Of a DNA stretch of 64,000 nucleotides, positions 37,966 to 45,727 are shown one piece after another; position 1 is the stretch's first letter; every line of letters begins with the position of its first letter. The position numbers were made by a program, and so were the translations under genes. Source of the DNA: a virus; IMG/VR virus record IMGVR_UViG_3300003324_000465, positions 1 through 64,000 of that record. The stretch is one strand, 5' to 3'. Below the pieces are notes generated by a model. It was not told where the DNA came from. It saw nothing but the letters and a program-made list of their open reading frames with translations, and made no database searches.

Positions 37966-38868
37966 TCAGTCTCCTTTATTTTTAAGATATGCATGAATAA
38001 AAGATATTACTTGCGCTCCATCTCCTACTGCGCATGCTACCCGTTTCATTGAACCTGATCGTACATCTCCTATTGCAAAAATACCATCCTCATTTGTCAT
38101 CATTGTGTTATCGGTTATAATATACCCGTTATCGTCAAGCTGTATTGTCTCTGGGAGAAATGATGTATTAGGCGTACTACCAATGAAAACGAATATCTTC
38201 TTGCATGGTAAGCATAAAGGAAGACCATTATGCATAATTGTTAATGAATTATCAGATGTCTCTCTAACCAATGCATTTGTAAGAATATTAATTCTCTCAT
38301 GCACACATATACGTTTAACAAGATAATCAGACATGCTTTTACGAATATCATCCCCGCGAATTATTATAGATACCTTTTTTGCATGATCAGCTAAATACAA
38401 TGCGGCTTGTCCAGCACTATTAGCGCCGCCAATTATAACCACATGCTGATCTTTACATTCATCTGTATGATCAATAACATTTGTATCATACAATAAACCA
38501 TGAAGTTTGTCATTACCATTATTAAATTGCCGATATGTCATTCCTGATGCAATAATCAATGCATTATATACTAGTGTGTGCTCATTTGCTATAATGGTAT
38601 GACGTTTTGGATATATATCTATTACTTGGTCTTGAATAAAACTAACACCAAATTGCAGTGCTTGATCTACAGCGCGTTGTGTCATCTCTTTTCCAGAAAT
38701 AGCTGGATGTGAAAAGAAATTTTCAACTTTACTACTGCCGTATATTTGCCCCCCGTAATATGAATTTTTCTCAATTACTGCTGTACTCAACCCCTCGCTT
38801 GCGGCATAAATTGCAGCAGAAAGACCAGCAGGACCGGAACCAATAATGAGTACATCATATTTCTGCAT
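37966..38868 (-). CDS. thioredoxin-reductase-like flavoprotein lacking CxxC
   Basis: DVLIIGSGPAGLSAAIYAAS (FAD GxGxxG), TAVIEKNSYYGGQI, then ALIIASGMTYRQ, VVIIGGANSAGQAALYLADH (NAD(P)H site), RGDDIRKSMSDYLVKRI and the C-terminal FAIGDVRSGSMKRVACAVGDG. 300 residues is TrxB size. The catalytic CxxC of thioredoxin reductase, expected around residue 135-140, is absent (the region reads TNVIDHTDEC). It therefore belongs with TrxR-like oxidoreductases that reduce something other than thioredoxin disulfides. Own promoter at 38902. Confidence 0.88.
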   Translation of the reverse strand: MQKYDVLIIGSGPAGLSAAIYAASEGLSTAVIEKNSYYGGQIYGSSKVENFFSHPAISGKEMTQRAVDQALQFGVSFIQDQVIDIYPKRHTIIANEHTLVYNALIIASGMTYRQFNNGNDKLHGLLYDTNVIDHTDECKDQHVVIIGGANSAGQAALYLADHAKKVSIIIRGDDIRKSMSDYLVKRICVHERINILTNALVRETSDNSLTIMHNGLPLCLPCKKIFVFIGSTPNTSFLPETIQLDDNGYIITDNTMMTNEDGIFAIGDVRSGSMKRVACAVGDGAQVISFIHAYLKNKGD

Positions 38869-38901
38869 GTGCTTTGTCCTTTATGTATCTTGTCTGTATG
38901 C

Positions 38902-38929
38902 ACTATATCATGTTTTTTGTAAGAGTCAA
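38902..38929 (-). promoter_or_regulatory. sigma70-type promoter of the flavoprotein gene
   Basis: Minus strand: TTGACT (38924-38929), 16 bp ending CATGA, TATAGT (38902-38907). Confidence 0.8.
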
Positions 38930-38952
38930 GGATCAATTTTGTTAAGGTTTGG

Positions 38953-39195
38953 TTAAAATATTAAAGATAACAAAACGATACAAAATGTAATAATTGCCGC
39001 AATAATATAAAAATCAAGATTATCCCATGTATTTGCTTCACAAATAGTAACAATATATCGTCTGTATAGAATACTGGAATAGAATAATGATACTTGCTCA
39101 TACCGTAACATAATAATTCTCCTATCAGTATAGCGTCTACTGATACGAATCCATTTTGTAGTGCCTGTCTTCTTTTTATATATTGCGTATTTCAT
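38953..39195 (-). CDS. small membrane protein (80 aa; start uncertain)
   Basis: ATG at 39195 gives a basic N-terminal part (KKKTGTTKWIRISRRYTDRR) followed by a C-terminal membrane helix (about 62-80, FYIIAAIITFCIVLLSLIF). However the best ribosome site, AGGAG, precedes an internal ATG at 39111, and a terminator lies just upstream of 39195. The shorter 52-residue version is equally possible. Function unknown. Confidence 0.5.
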   Translation of the reverse strand: MKYAIYKKKTGTTKWIRISRRYTDRRIIMLRYEQVSLFYSSILYRRYIVTICEANTWDNLDFYIIAAIITFCIVLLSLIF

Positions 39196-39200
39196 AAAAG

Positions 39201-39231
39201 AAAAAAGAGGCAACATAATATAGTTACCTCT
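39201..39231 (-). terminator. intrinsic terminator
   Basis: Minus strand AGAGGTAAC pairs with GTTGCCTCT (one wobble) around TATATTAT, followed by TTTTTTCTTTT. It lies 13 nt after the stop of the 39245 gene. Confidence 0.85.
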
Positions 39232-39244
39232 CTACGGTAGGAGA

Positions 39245-39475
39245 TTATGATATGTCATCAAAAGACTGTATGCGTTTAAGATACACTTTTTCCCCATCTT
39301 CATTAACATACACATCTTTTCTACGGCCTTTTTTTGTAATAGCATGAATGCGAGTAGAGCTATCTGAATTACGTATACGTTGCTTTTTCCTAGCAATGCG
39401 TTGTTTACGCAACGTGTAGTCATCTTGCTCTATTAAACCTACATCATAACTAAGGTCTTTCATTTCTCCTACCAT
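39245..39475 (-). CDS. small basic hypothetical protein (76 aa)
   Basis: Shares its first residues (MVG.M+D) with the preceding gene, which it overlaps by 7 nt. A basic middle (LRKQRIARKKQRIRN) suggests nucleic-acid binding, then AITKKGRRKDVYVNEDGEKV. The start could be the ATG at codon 5. Confidence 0.6.
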   Translation of the reverse strand: MVGEMKDLSYDVGLIEQDDYTLRKQRIARKKQRIRNSDSSTRIHAITKKGRRKDVYVNEDGEKVYLKRIQSFDDIS

Positions 39476-40176
39476 GCTTTCTCAATCTTCATAATAATAT
39501 TAAATATATTCAATGTTAACGTGTAATGCTCTCCTATGATATAACCTGTATATGCTGATAATGTAACATCCGCTTGATATTCGTAATTATCTGAATCCAC
39601 AAAAAACACGGCATAATGTGAATATGTTATACCTGTACGTTCACTGCCATATTGTATTGTAGAAGATGTTCGTAAATCCGACCTGTTAGGCCAATAAGGC
39701 TTATTATCAGTACCATGTGCAACTAATTGACGTGTGGTAATCCATCGATCTATGGTATAATAATATTTTGTTCTGTATACTGAGCGGGAACTATAGATCG
39801 CTTCTCTATGTGTCGTATTTCTATAACAAGTTCTTGGATTTTTTCTTGTGCCACAATTATATAGCCTATGATCTGTCACATCCCTGTAACCTGATATATA
39901 ACGCTCAGTGCCGTAATATTCCCATGCTGTATGATCTAAACGTGCATCTGCTGGTAATGACCAGCCTGATTCATAAACAAGGGAAAAGGTCTGTACATCT
40001 ATTTTGTTTTCCCATGTCATAGATCGTAGTGTAACGATCTTTGTTTGACGGTATGTTAGTACCCTATATCCCGTATAGAATACTAAGCATGTTAGTATAG
40101 CGATCAGAACATAGTATGTACGCTTCTTATCATCGTACCATAATTCATGCCATACGTCTCTCATGCTACCTACCAT
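39469..40176 (-). CDS. membrane-anchored protein (235 aa)
   Basis: One transmembrane helix (about 22-38, YVLIAILTCLVFYTGYRVL) follows a short charged N-terminus, so most of the protein is probably outside the cytoplasm. The outer part is rich in Tyr, Arg and Thr with a possible disulfide (YNCGTRKNPRTCYR). It resembles no family I know. It overlaps the NADAR gene by 11 nt. Confidence 0.6.
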   Translation of the reverse strand: MVGSMRDVWHELWYDDKKRTYYVLIAILTCLVFYTGYRVLTYRQTKIVTLRSMTWENKIDVQTFSLVYESGWSLPADARLDHTAWEYYGTERYISGYRDVTDHRLYNCGTRKNPRTCYRNTTHREAIYSSRSVYRTKYYYTIDRWITTRQLVAHGTDNKPYWPNRSDLRTSSTIQYGSERTGITYSHYAVFFVDSDNYEYQADVTLSAYTGYIIGEHYTLTLNIFNIIMKIEKAW

Positions 40177-40612
40177 TTCTCTGATTGATCAGTTCTTCTC
40201 TAACTTGCATTAGAAGCTTACCTAAGTTATTTTCGCCCGCATTATTATGAACGCGACACGTACACTGTCCCCAATAAAGATCATGCCATGTGTTACCTTC
40301 TATAAGGTCTTGATCACCAGTCTCAAGTAACATTACACGTAACTTCGGATAATTGAATTTTTGACGCAATAGATTAAGCATTATATCTTGTTTGATATTA
40401 TCCCAATCCTCACGTAATGTAATTGATTTTCCAATACGCTTCGCATCGCCAGGATTACGAACATAGTTTATCTGCTGGCGTATACGATCATCTGTTGTTT
40501 TTGCAGCTTGATAAGCATGCTCTACGCTAGGATACAATCTACCTTCATATTTCACAGGTGTGAACCAAAAATTACTAAGAAATCGATATTCATCACGAAA
40601 TTGTGTAATCAT
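40166..40612 (-). CDS. NADAR/YbiA-family protein
   Basis: FRDEYRFLSNFWFTPVKYEG, YPSVEHAYQAAKT, NPGDAKRIGKSITLREDW, MLNLLRQKF, LLETGDQDLIEGNTWHDLYW and NNLGKLLMQVRE match the NADAR fold along its whole 148-residue length. Family members hydrolyse N-glycosidic bonds of riboflavin intermediates or remove ADP-ribose from guanine in DNA, countering DarT-type toxins. In a phage the second role is attractive but unproven. It lies next to a metalloprotease. Confidence 0.9.
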   Translation of the reverse strand: MITQFRDEYRFLSNFWFTPVKYEGRLYPSVEHAYQAAKTTDDRIRQQINYVRNPGDAKRIGKSITLREDWDNIKQDIMLNLLRQKFNYPKLRVMLLETGDQDLIEGNTWHDLYWGQCTCRVHNNAGENNLGKLLMQVREELINQRNGR

Positions 40613-41103
40613 TACTTTGTATCCTTTATCTTATAGTATTTACTATTACCGATATTACCTATATATTCGCGGCGGGATATTATAGGTAATTTATACTTTG
40701 GAAATAAATGTAATACCTGTTCTTCATAATTACATGCATCTAATTCCCATGGAAGCTGTGTGTATGCAGAATATTCTTTTTTACGTGTGCTGGAATATTT
40801 TATATATTCTTTACCATCCCATATTTCTATATTACCTTTTTTATGTACTAAGCGCTCTGTTATTCTTTGATGTGTATGCCGCAATTCATGTGCTATGGTT
40901 TTTAGCGTTTCACGGTGACTCATATTGTTTGAAATGACAATACGCGCTGAATCTCCGTACCAAAATGATTCACCCATAACACGTTTAACATTCTTAAACT
41001 GCCATTGGATAAAAAAAGCATCAGGTATATTTAAATCCCGGCGAATTATATCAATATATGGACGATATTTGTTAAGTGTTGCATATTTAGCTCTACGTCC
41101 CAT
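40612..41103 (-). CDS. SprT/HExxH-type zinc metalloprotease-like protein
   Basis: TLKTIAHELRHTHQR carries HExxH with a third-ligand candidate in PWELDACNYEEQVL; preceding ARIVISNN and the short core are as in minimal zinc peptidases of phages. 163 residues. The substrate is unknown. The start overlaps the NADAR gene by one base at its other end, and AAGGAATGGTAGAATACT precedes the ATG. Confidence 0.8.
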   Translation of the reverse strand: MGRRAKYATLNKYRPYIDIIRRDLNIPDAFFIQWQFKNVKRVMGESFWYGDSARIVISNNMSHRETLKTIAHELRHTHQRITERLVHKKGNIEIWDGKEYIKYSSTRKKEYSAYTQLPWELDACNYEEQVLHLFPKYKLPIISRREYIGNIGNSKYYKIKDTK

Positions 41104-41109
41104 AGTATT

Positions 41110-41175
41110 CTACCATTCCTTTAATACATAATACCAGATAAACGCAAACTCACCGTTCTCATTCCATCCAAGCAT
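41110..41175 (-). CDS. possible 21-aa micro-ORF
   Basis: AGAAAGAGAAAACACA precedes the ATG, and the 3' end contains the ribosome site of the metalloprotease gene. The peptide is MLGWNENGEFAFIWYYVLKE plus one Trp. Its spacing fits coupling, but the length makes it uncertain. Confidence 0.4.
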   Translation of the reverse strand: MLGWNENGEFAFIWYYVLKEW

Positions 41176-41190
41176 TGTGTTTTCTCTTTC

Positions 41191-41541
41191 TCAATATAAC
41201 TGGATAACTTCTTCCATCGTTAAAATATCTACAAGGATCGCCCTATTTCTATAAAAAGCACATTGTTTTTTACCTTGAAAGATAATAGACTCCTCTGCTT
41301 CATATATTTTCAACTCAAAATTACCATTATCATATAGCTCTTGCGCGAAATTCTCATCAAACCATTCGATTGCTTGTTCCCATGAAGTAAAACCACAATA
41401 AAGATCACAATCATAAGGCGCATCACGAATATCACTATACATATTAGGACGATGTGTACCAAGTCCATTATTCCATGACCATTTATATTGCGAATTATAT
41501 GGCCCGATGCCATCCGGTCCTTCAAAGCGATATACGTACAT
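41191..41541 (-). CDS. hypothetical protein (116 aa), YVYRFEG type
   Basis: ATG at 41541 chosen for GAAAGGATCTAAAGACC. MYVYRFEGPDGIGPYNSQYK then AYD-like DRDxYCGF, SWEQAIEWFDENFAQELYDN: a longer member of the YxFxG small-protein style, known in phages, function unknown. First gene behind promoter 41585. Confidence 0.7.
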   Translation of the reverse strand: MYVYRFEGPDGIGPYNSQYKWSWNNGLGTHRPNMYSDIRDAPYDCDLYCGFTSWEQAIEWFDENFAQELYDNGNFELKIYEAEESIIFQGKKQCAFYRNRAILVDILTMEEVIQLY

Positions 41542-41584
41542 GGTCTTTAGATCCTTTCGCATTAGTGCATCGCTTACTGATCTA

Positions 41585-41613
41585 AGCATACAACCATCCA
41601 TGGCGGATGTCAA
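41585..41613 (-). promoter_or_regulatory. sigma70-type promoter
   Basis: Minus strand: TTGACA (41608-41613), 17 bp, TATGCT (41585-41590). It drives the 41191 gene, probably on to the NADAR and membrane genes. Confidence 0.8.
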
Positions 41614-41659
41614 TAGTCAATTTGGTTAGGATATGGTTAAAAAATATTCTTATTATTTT

Positions 41660-41758
41660 AAACCACCAGAAGCCCTAGGACGATTTGGGGGTACTGAGAT
41701 ATGCTTTTTAATTTATCGTCGCTCTACGGGCTTCCTGTGAGGTTTAGGGGCATTTTGG
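41660..41758 (-). repeat. operon-end inverted-repeat element, copy 6
   Basis: Minus strand: AAAATGCCCCTAAACCTCAC at the very end of the 41744 gene, then AGGAAGCCCGTAGAGCGACGAT as the first arm (about 41713-41736) and ATCGTCCTAGGGCTTCTGGT as the second (about 41664-41683). The spacer keeps GCATATCTCAGTACC. The arms pair in two blocks. Confidence 0.75.
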
Positions 41759-41965
41759 TTTATAGGTTACTTTCATTTCTTTGTATTTAACGTAATCTGA
41801 AAGCTGAAGCCATGCTCCACATTTTGGGCAGATGTGATTAGAATACATTTCACCACTAAAATCAGCTTTCATTTCTTCTTCTGTACCTTTCCATCCACAT
41901 TCTACATGTCGATATGTATAAGGTACATTTTTAAATATATCATCAAAACGTGGATTATTATACAT
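41744..41965 (-). CDS. zinc-ribbon-like protein (73 aa)
   Basis: HVECGWKGTEEE and HICPKCGAW form a His/Cys zinc site. The C-terminus YKPKCP is encoded by the first bases of the operon-end repeat. AGGTAGACTATG surrounds the start. The role is unknown. Confidence 0.62.
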   Translation of the reverse strand: MYNNPRFDDIFKNVPYTYRHVECGWKGTEEEMKADFSGEMYSNHICPKCGAWLQLSDYVKYKEMKVTYKPKCP

Positions 41966-41968
41966 AGT

Positions 41969-42697
41969 CTACCTATATACTCCATATTGTAATAATTGCT
42001 CTAATAAATCGCCGCGACTATTTAATAACTGTAAAAGTAATGTATCGTTTACATTCTTCTGCTCTATATCTTCTAACGCTTGCATAACAATTGGAAATTC
42101 TTGCTTCATTATCTGCTTTATTGCTAGTGCAATATCTCTATGTTCTTTTTGTACATCTTCCTTCGTACGCAATTGTATATAGTGAATCCACGAACGCAAT
42201 GTACCTGACATATATAATGTCGTTTGTGTAGTTAATGGAAGTATCATGCGTGCTACTTCTCTTGCTACACCAGCGTTAATAAGGTGTTTATATGTTATAA
42301 TAGCACGTTTTATTGATAAATCAACAAGTGTACTAGCATTTTCTGTTTCTGTATCATTAATCGGTATAAGCGGGTCAAATACATCTGTACTTGATTGTCT
42401 ATTTTTAACTGCCTGCTTGCGTAGTTCAATGGGCTCAAATTCTGTTACTTCTTTATACCGTTGACTTAGCTCCTGAAAAGTGAAACTACGATGCCTGAGC
42501 AATTGAGCCGATATAGCACGACTAGTCTTAATTTGAACGGTCATGTGTGCATGCTCAAATGGACTAAAATGAGCATTACGTAATAAATAACTAATAAGTC
42601 TTGTATCTTGACTATTTTGGTTATTTGACGATACTCTAGCGATATATAAAATCATTTTTTCTGCATTTGGAGTAACAGATACTAAATTAACTTCCAT
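41969..42697 (-). CDS. thyX: flavin-dependent thymidylate synthase
   Basis: RHRSFTFQELSQRY (residues 68-81) is the ThyX motif RHR(x7)S, with FSPFEHAHMTVQI before it and YKHLINAGVAREVARMILPL after it. The last segment also holds the RxxLP-like catalytic region. It makes dTMP from dUMP using FAD, NADPH and methylene-THF, supporting AT-rich phage DNA synthesis. 242 residues is typical. It overlaps the HNH gene by 11 nt. Confidence 0.95.
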   Translation of the reverse strand: MEVNLVSVTPNAEKMILYIARVSSNNQNSQDTRLISYLLRNAHFSPFEHAHMTVQIKTSRAISAQLLRHRSFTFQELSQRYKEVTEFEPIELRKQAVKNRQSSTDVFDPLIPINDTETENASTLVDLSIKRAIITYKHLINAGVAREVARMILPLTTQTTLYMSGTLRSWIHYIQLRTKEDVQKEHRDIALAIKQIMKQEFPIVMQALEDIEQKNVNDTLLLQLLNSRGDLLEQLLQYGVYR

Positions 42698-43262
42698 TTG
42701 TATTATCCTTATTGTTATATAAATACAATCTCTTAGACCAGTCCATAAATTCTTTTACACTATTTTCGCCTTTAGCGCGATTGCACATCCAGCAGCATGT
42801 AACTGTATTATCAATGGTATAGCCCTTTGAGGAGTCTATTCGATCAACACCGTTATATAGAAAAGTTCCTGAATTTTTTGCTTTATATACATTATATTCA
42901 TGCAACGGTTCTATGCCACAATAATAACAAGGTTGTATAATTAAATTTCTAAATTGTTCTTCATTTAAGCTAAATTCTTGTTTCCTATTATTAGCTCTTG
43001 CTTTATATCCACGATAAATATGATTAAACGCTGCTACACCGTCTGGTTTACGATTGCGTGTAGAGGCATTTTTAGCAGCTATTTCTTTAAGATAACAGCC
43101 ACAACTAACAACATGACCACTAGTAACATTTATCGTTAATATTTCTTTTTCAATACCACATTCACAACGCCACATATGTTTAGAGCGTTTACTGTCCTCT
43201 ATCAACTTCACAGCCGTTAAACGTCCAAACCTTTTACCTGTTAAGTCTTGTCTTTTCTTCAT
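42687..43262 (-). CDS. HNH homing-type endonuclease with N-terminal module
   Basis: The N-terminal DLTGKRFGRLTAVKLIEDSK, WRCECGIEKEIL and VSCGCYLKE form the DNA-binding module of phage F-TflIV/I-HmuI-like proteins. The C-terminal GVDRIDSSKGYTIDNTVTCC and MCNRAKGENS is the HNH core. It lies between the ThyX gene and its own strong promoter, a common place for free-standing homing genes. Whether it cuts thyX-lacking relatives is speculation. Confidence 0.88.
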   Translation of the reverse strand: MKKRQDLTGKRFGRLTAVKLIEDSKRSKHMWRCECGIEKEILTINVTSGHVVSCGCYLKEIAAKNASTRNRKPDGVAAFNHIYRGYKARANNRKQEFSLNEEQFRNLIIQPCYYCGIEPLHEYNVYKAKNSGTFLYNGVDRIDSSKGYTIDNTVTCCWMCNRAKGENSVKEFMDWSKRLYLYNNKDNTNGS

Positions 43263-43300
43263 ATAACATACCTCTAATTATAATGATAAATATAACCAGA

Positions 43301-43329
43301 AGTATACTACATAATATTTTAGTTGTCAA
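43301..43329 (-). promoter_or_regulatory. sigma70-type promoter upstream of HNH-thyX
   Basis: Minus strand: TTGACA (43324-43329), 17 bp, TATACT (43301-43306). Confidence 0.88.
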
Positions 43330-43586
43330 CTATCTGTATTATCATCTATCCTTTCAAACGACAACCATTGTCCAGCCGCAAATGCTATTATAATTCCCTT
43401 ATCATCATTAAAACTAAGTATACCATTATCACGAATAAATCCACTATATGCAAATATAGTAATTGTTGTTACTACCGGGCCAATATTTGCATCATATGGT
43501 TTGTATAACGGCATACTTTGATATTCCGGCGCAACATTCGCTACGTCCTCTTGATTTACACGTACTAAGACATCATATCTATTCAT
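43326..43586 (-). CDS. hypothetical protein (86 aa)
   Basis: MNRYDVLVRVNQEDVANVAP, a beta-rich middle (GPVVTTITIFAYSGFI) and AAGQWLSFERI. Its 3' end overlaps the promoter at 43301. Overlaps the methylase gene by 8 nt. Unrecognised. Confidence 0.65.
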   Translation of the reverse strand: MNRYDVLVRVNQEDVANVAPEYQSMPLYKPYDANIGPVVTTITIFAYSGFIRDNGILSFNDDKGIIIAFAAGQWLSFERIDDNTDS

Positions 43587-44310
43587 TATTTCCTTTATCC
43601 TTTCTTGCTTTTTCTATACGTTGTTTTGCTATTTCAAAATATCCTGCGTCTTTTTCTATTCCTATAAAATGCCGCCCCGTATTTATAGCTGCTATACCAG
43701 TTGTACCACTTCCCATAACAGGATCAAGTACAATATCGCCAGGATTTGTATAGGTACTTATCAAGTATTCTAAAAGCGGTATTGGTTTCTGTGTAGGATG
43801 TACTTTACCAACTTGGCATGCATTACTTATGTTAAGAATATTTTTAGGGAAATAAAAATTGTTTGCAGTTTTAGACGGTACTAAGCCATTATAGTTATCA
43901 GATGCACTACCGCCACCTTTAGTACGTACTTTATCGCGAACTTCCATTATAGGATAATATGCACATTGCGATGTACCAAATACAAGAATATCTTCTGTAA
44001 TTTGAAATGGGCGATATTTCGCATTAGCGAATCCAGCACTATTATTTTTATTCCATATCCATTTATATTTATACATTGTAGGATTGCTTGCATAAAGCAT
44101 ATATTCAAACCCACTATTAGCAGTAAATATATATGGTGTGTGATTTTTACCCAGTCTTAATAATAGCGACCATAGTATATCAAATGGTATTATTATATCC
44201 CATTTATTTGCAGTTTTTCCATATGGCAGATCAGCGAATATCATATCCGCTATGTTTTCTGGTAATGTAGATAATATTTCTAGCGCATCTCCATTATATA
44301 GTTTGATCAA
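43579..44310 (-). CDS. site-specific DNA methyltransferase (DLPYG type)
   Basis: IKLYNGDALEILSTLPENIA, MIFADLPYGKTANKWD (motif IV as DLPY, common in this phage family), VHPTQKPIPLLEYLISTYTN, VLDPVMGSGTTGIAAINTGR (SAM motif I) and FIGIEKDAGYFEIA give a complete beta-class N4-C/N6-A methylase. Probably protects phage DNA from host restriction. No cognate nuclease is adjacent. Confidence 0.92.
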   Translation of the reverse strand: MIKLYNGDALEILSTLPENIADMIFADLPYGKTANKWDIIIPFDILWSLLLRLGKNHTPYIFTANSGFEYMLYASNPTMYKYKWIWNKNNSAGFANAKYRPFQITEDILVFGTSQCAYYPIMEVRDKVRTKGGGSASDNYNGLVPSKTANNFYFPKNILNISNACQVGKVHPTQKPIPLLEYLISTYTNPGDIVLDPVMGSGTTGIAAINTGRHFIGIEKDAGYFEIAKQRIEKARKDKGNNE

Positions 44311-44343
44311 TTAATTATCCTTTTTATAATAATGCGCGGGCAA

Positions 44344-44523
44344 TTATTCCATGTTACGAATATACCATAGATCAAACATTGCCATAAGAACAATGCTTGC
44401 GTATGACACATCTGTTGAAGGCTTCATTATTGCTGCTATACTAAAAATAATAACGTTCGCTATAAACAGTAATATAAATTGACTGAAGATACGCGAGTTA
44501 TGTTCTTCTATTAGTTTATTCAT
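44344..44523 (-). CDS. small two-span membrane protein (59 aa)
   Basis: ATG at 44523 chosen for GAAGGATAT upstream. Two hydrophobic helices (about 15-33 and 42-55, FILLFIANVIIFSIAAIM and YASIVLMAMFDLWYI). It overlaps the preceding HTH gene by 8 nt. A holin-like size and topology, but no lysis neighbours. Confidence 0.6.
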   Translation of the reverse strand: MNKLIEEHNSRIFSQFILLFIANVIIFSIAAIMKPSTDVSYASIVLMAMFDLWYIRNME

Positions 44524-44875
44524 ATATCCTTCCATATTCAAATAGAAATTGTTCTAGTTTTTTTATTTTAGCGGGCGTGTATTTATTTTGTATCCGTAGA
44601 ATGAATTGACCATCTGTGTATCCTGTTAATACTTCTAATATAATAAACGCCCGCGTTAATATATTTTGTATTTTTTCAGAGAGAAGCATACAGTGTAATG
44701 CTATTTCTTTTACTGTATATCCTTGTAAATACATGTCTAATATATGTATATCTCTACGTTGCAATAGTCTGTTTCTATATGCTAGTTCAATTGCTTGTGA
44801 TAAATCACTTCTTTCTTCTATTGATAAACGGTTAAGACTGTAATCTAAATATAATTCTTTAACGAGTCCTGCCAT
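44516..44875 (-). CDS. sigma-region-4-like HTH protein (119 aa)
   Basis: LLQRRDIHILDMYLQGYTVK then EIALHCMLLSEKIQNILTRA resembles the last helix-turn-helix of sigma factors ('R+..IL.+YL.G.T.KEIA......+..+I......L'). It has no region 2, so it is likelier a DNA-binding regulator than a full sigma factor. It lies one base after the PD-(D/E)XK gene. Confidence 0.6.
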   Translation of the reverse strand: MAGLVKELYLDYSLNRLSIEERSDLSQAIELAYRNRLLQRRDIHILDMYLQGYTVKEIALHCMLLSEKIQNILTRAFIILEVLTGYTDGQFILRIQNKYTPAKIKKLEQFLFEYGRIYE

Positions 44876-44876
44876 G

Positions 44877-45668
44877 TTAATCTTCTATTATATCCTCTAT
44901 TATATTTACCGGCGCTTTATCTGCATAGCATAGTGAATAAAAAGAACATTCTTTTATACATACATCATCTAACATCCTTCTTGGTGCAGTATTTATATCA
45001 TTCTTAGTATTAATAAGCGCCTTTATTTCTCTTGTTAATTGTTCTAGTTTAAATTCATAATTATGAAATACATTTACTTCTATCAATTTTCCAGTGCGTA
45101 AATGATTCCAATATATTTTCCCCGGCCTATATCCGTTGCTTATTTGAATATATGCCCATGCGTAAATAAGAAACTGAGGATCGTGATCAAGCTTATCTTG
45201 CGCTGGTACTCTATTTGATGATTTGTGATCTGCAAAATCACCTGATATATCTACAATATCAATAACTCCATCCATTAGCGCAATAGGCGTATCTTCATTA
45301 GGAAATGGTAAATTAAAGCGTAATTCTATGCTTGTAGGATTCCATCTATCAAAATCCATTTTCTTTAGCATATCTTTACCGTCTTTTAATGACTTAGCTA
45401 GATATTCTTCACCTTTTATCTGAACGCCTGCTTGCTCCCATTCCGCATATGTATTAAGCATGTATTCTTGAAATGTTAGTGTAGGATTTGCTTTCTCCTT
45501 ATAATACATTTCAATAGCTTTATGTACTCCACTACCTAATAACGATGCAACGGTTTTTTCTTGATCCGGTCTGTCTTCCTTATGTAGTAGATATTTATAA
45601 TAATGTTGTCTTTGGCACGTTCTAAATGTCTTTAATCGGGAAGCACTTATACGTATAAGTTCAGTCAT
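44877..45668 (-). CDS. PD-(D/E)XK nuclease, Cas4/RecB-like
   Basis: ISASRLKTFRTCQRQHYYKY (first Cys), GSGVHKAIEMYYKEK, MDGVIDIVDISGDFADHKSS (Asp and DHK, the catalytic D...ExK equivalent), QFLIYAWAY, and near the end CIKECSFYSLC, which with the first Cys can hold a 4Fe-4S cluster as in Cas4/AddB-type exonucleases. 263 residues. Likely a DNA end-processing exonuclease for recombination. No cas genes are nearby. Confidence 0.9.
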   Translation of the reverse strand: MTELIRISASRLKTFRTCQRQHYYKYLLHKEDRPDQEKTVASLLGSGVHKAIEMYYKEKANPTLTFQEYMLNTYAEWEQAGVQIKGEEYLAKSLKDGKDMLKKMDFDRWNPTSIELRFNLPFPNEDTPIALMDGVIDIVDISGDFADHKSSNRVPAQDKLDHDPQFLIYAWAYIQISNGYRPGKIYWNHLRTGKLIEVNVFHNYEFKLEQLTREIKALINTKNDINTAPRRMLDDVCIKECSFYSLCYADKAPVNIIEDIIED

Positions 45669-45727
45669 TAACGACTACCTCTACAATATACTTTTGCTCT
45701 AGGTGTGTTTTTTGGTGTATATATCAT
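45668..45727 (-). CDS. 19-aa micro-ORF coupled on both sides
   Basis: ATG at 45727 overlaps the stop of the nucleotidase gene (ATGA), the TAA overlaps the ATG of the nuclease gene (TAATG), and AAAAGGATACTT precedes it. The peptide MIYTPKNTPRAKVYCRGSR is strongly basic. It may be a true microprotein or a translation relay. Confidence 0.5.
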   Translation of the reverse strand: MIYTPKNTPRAKVYCRGSR

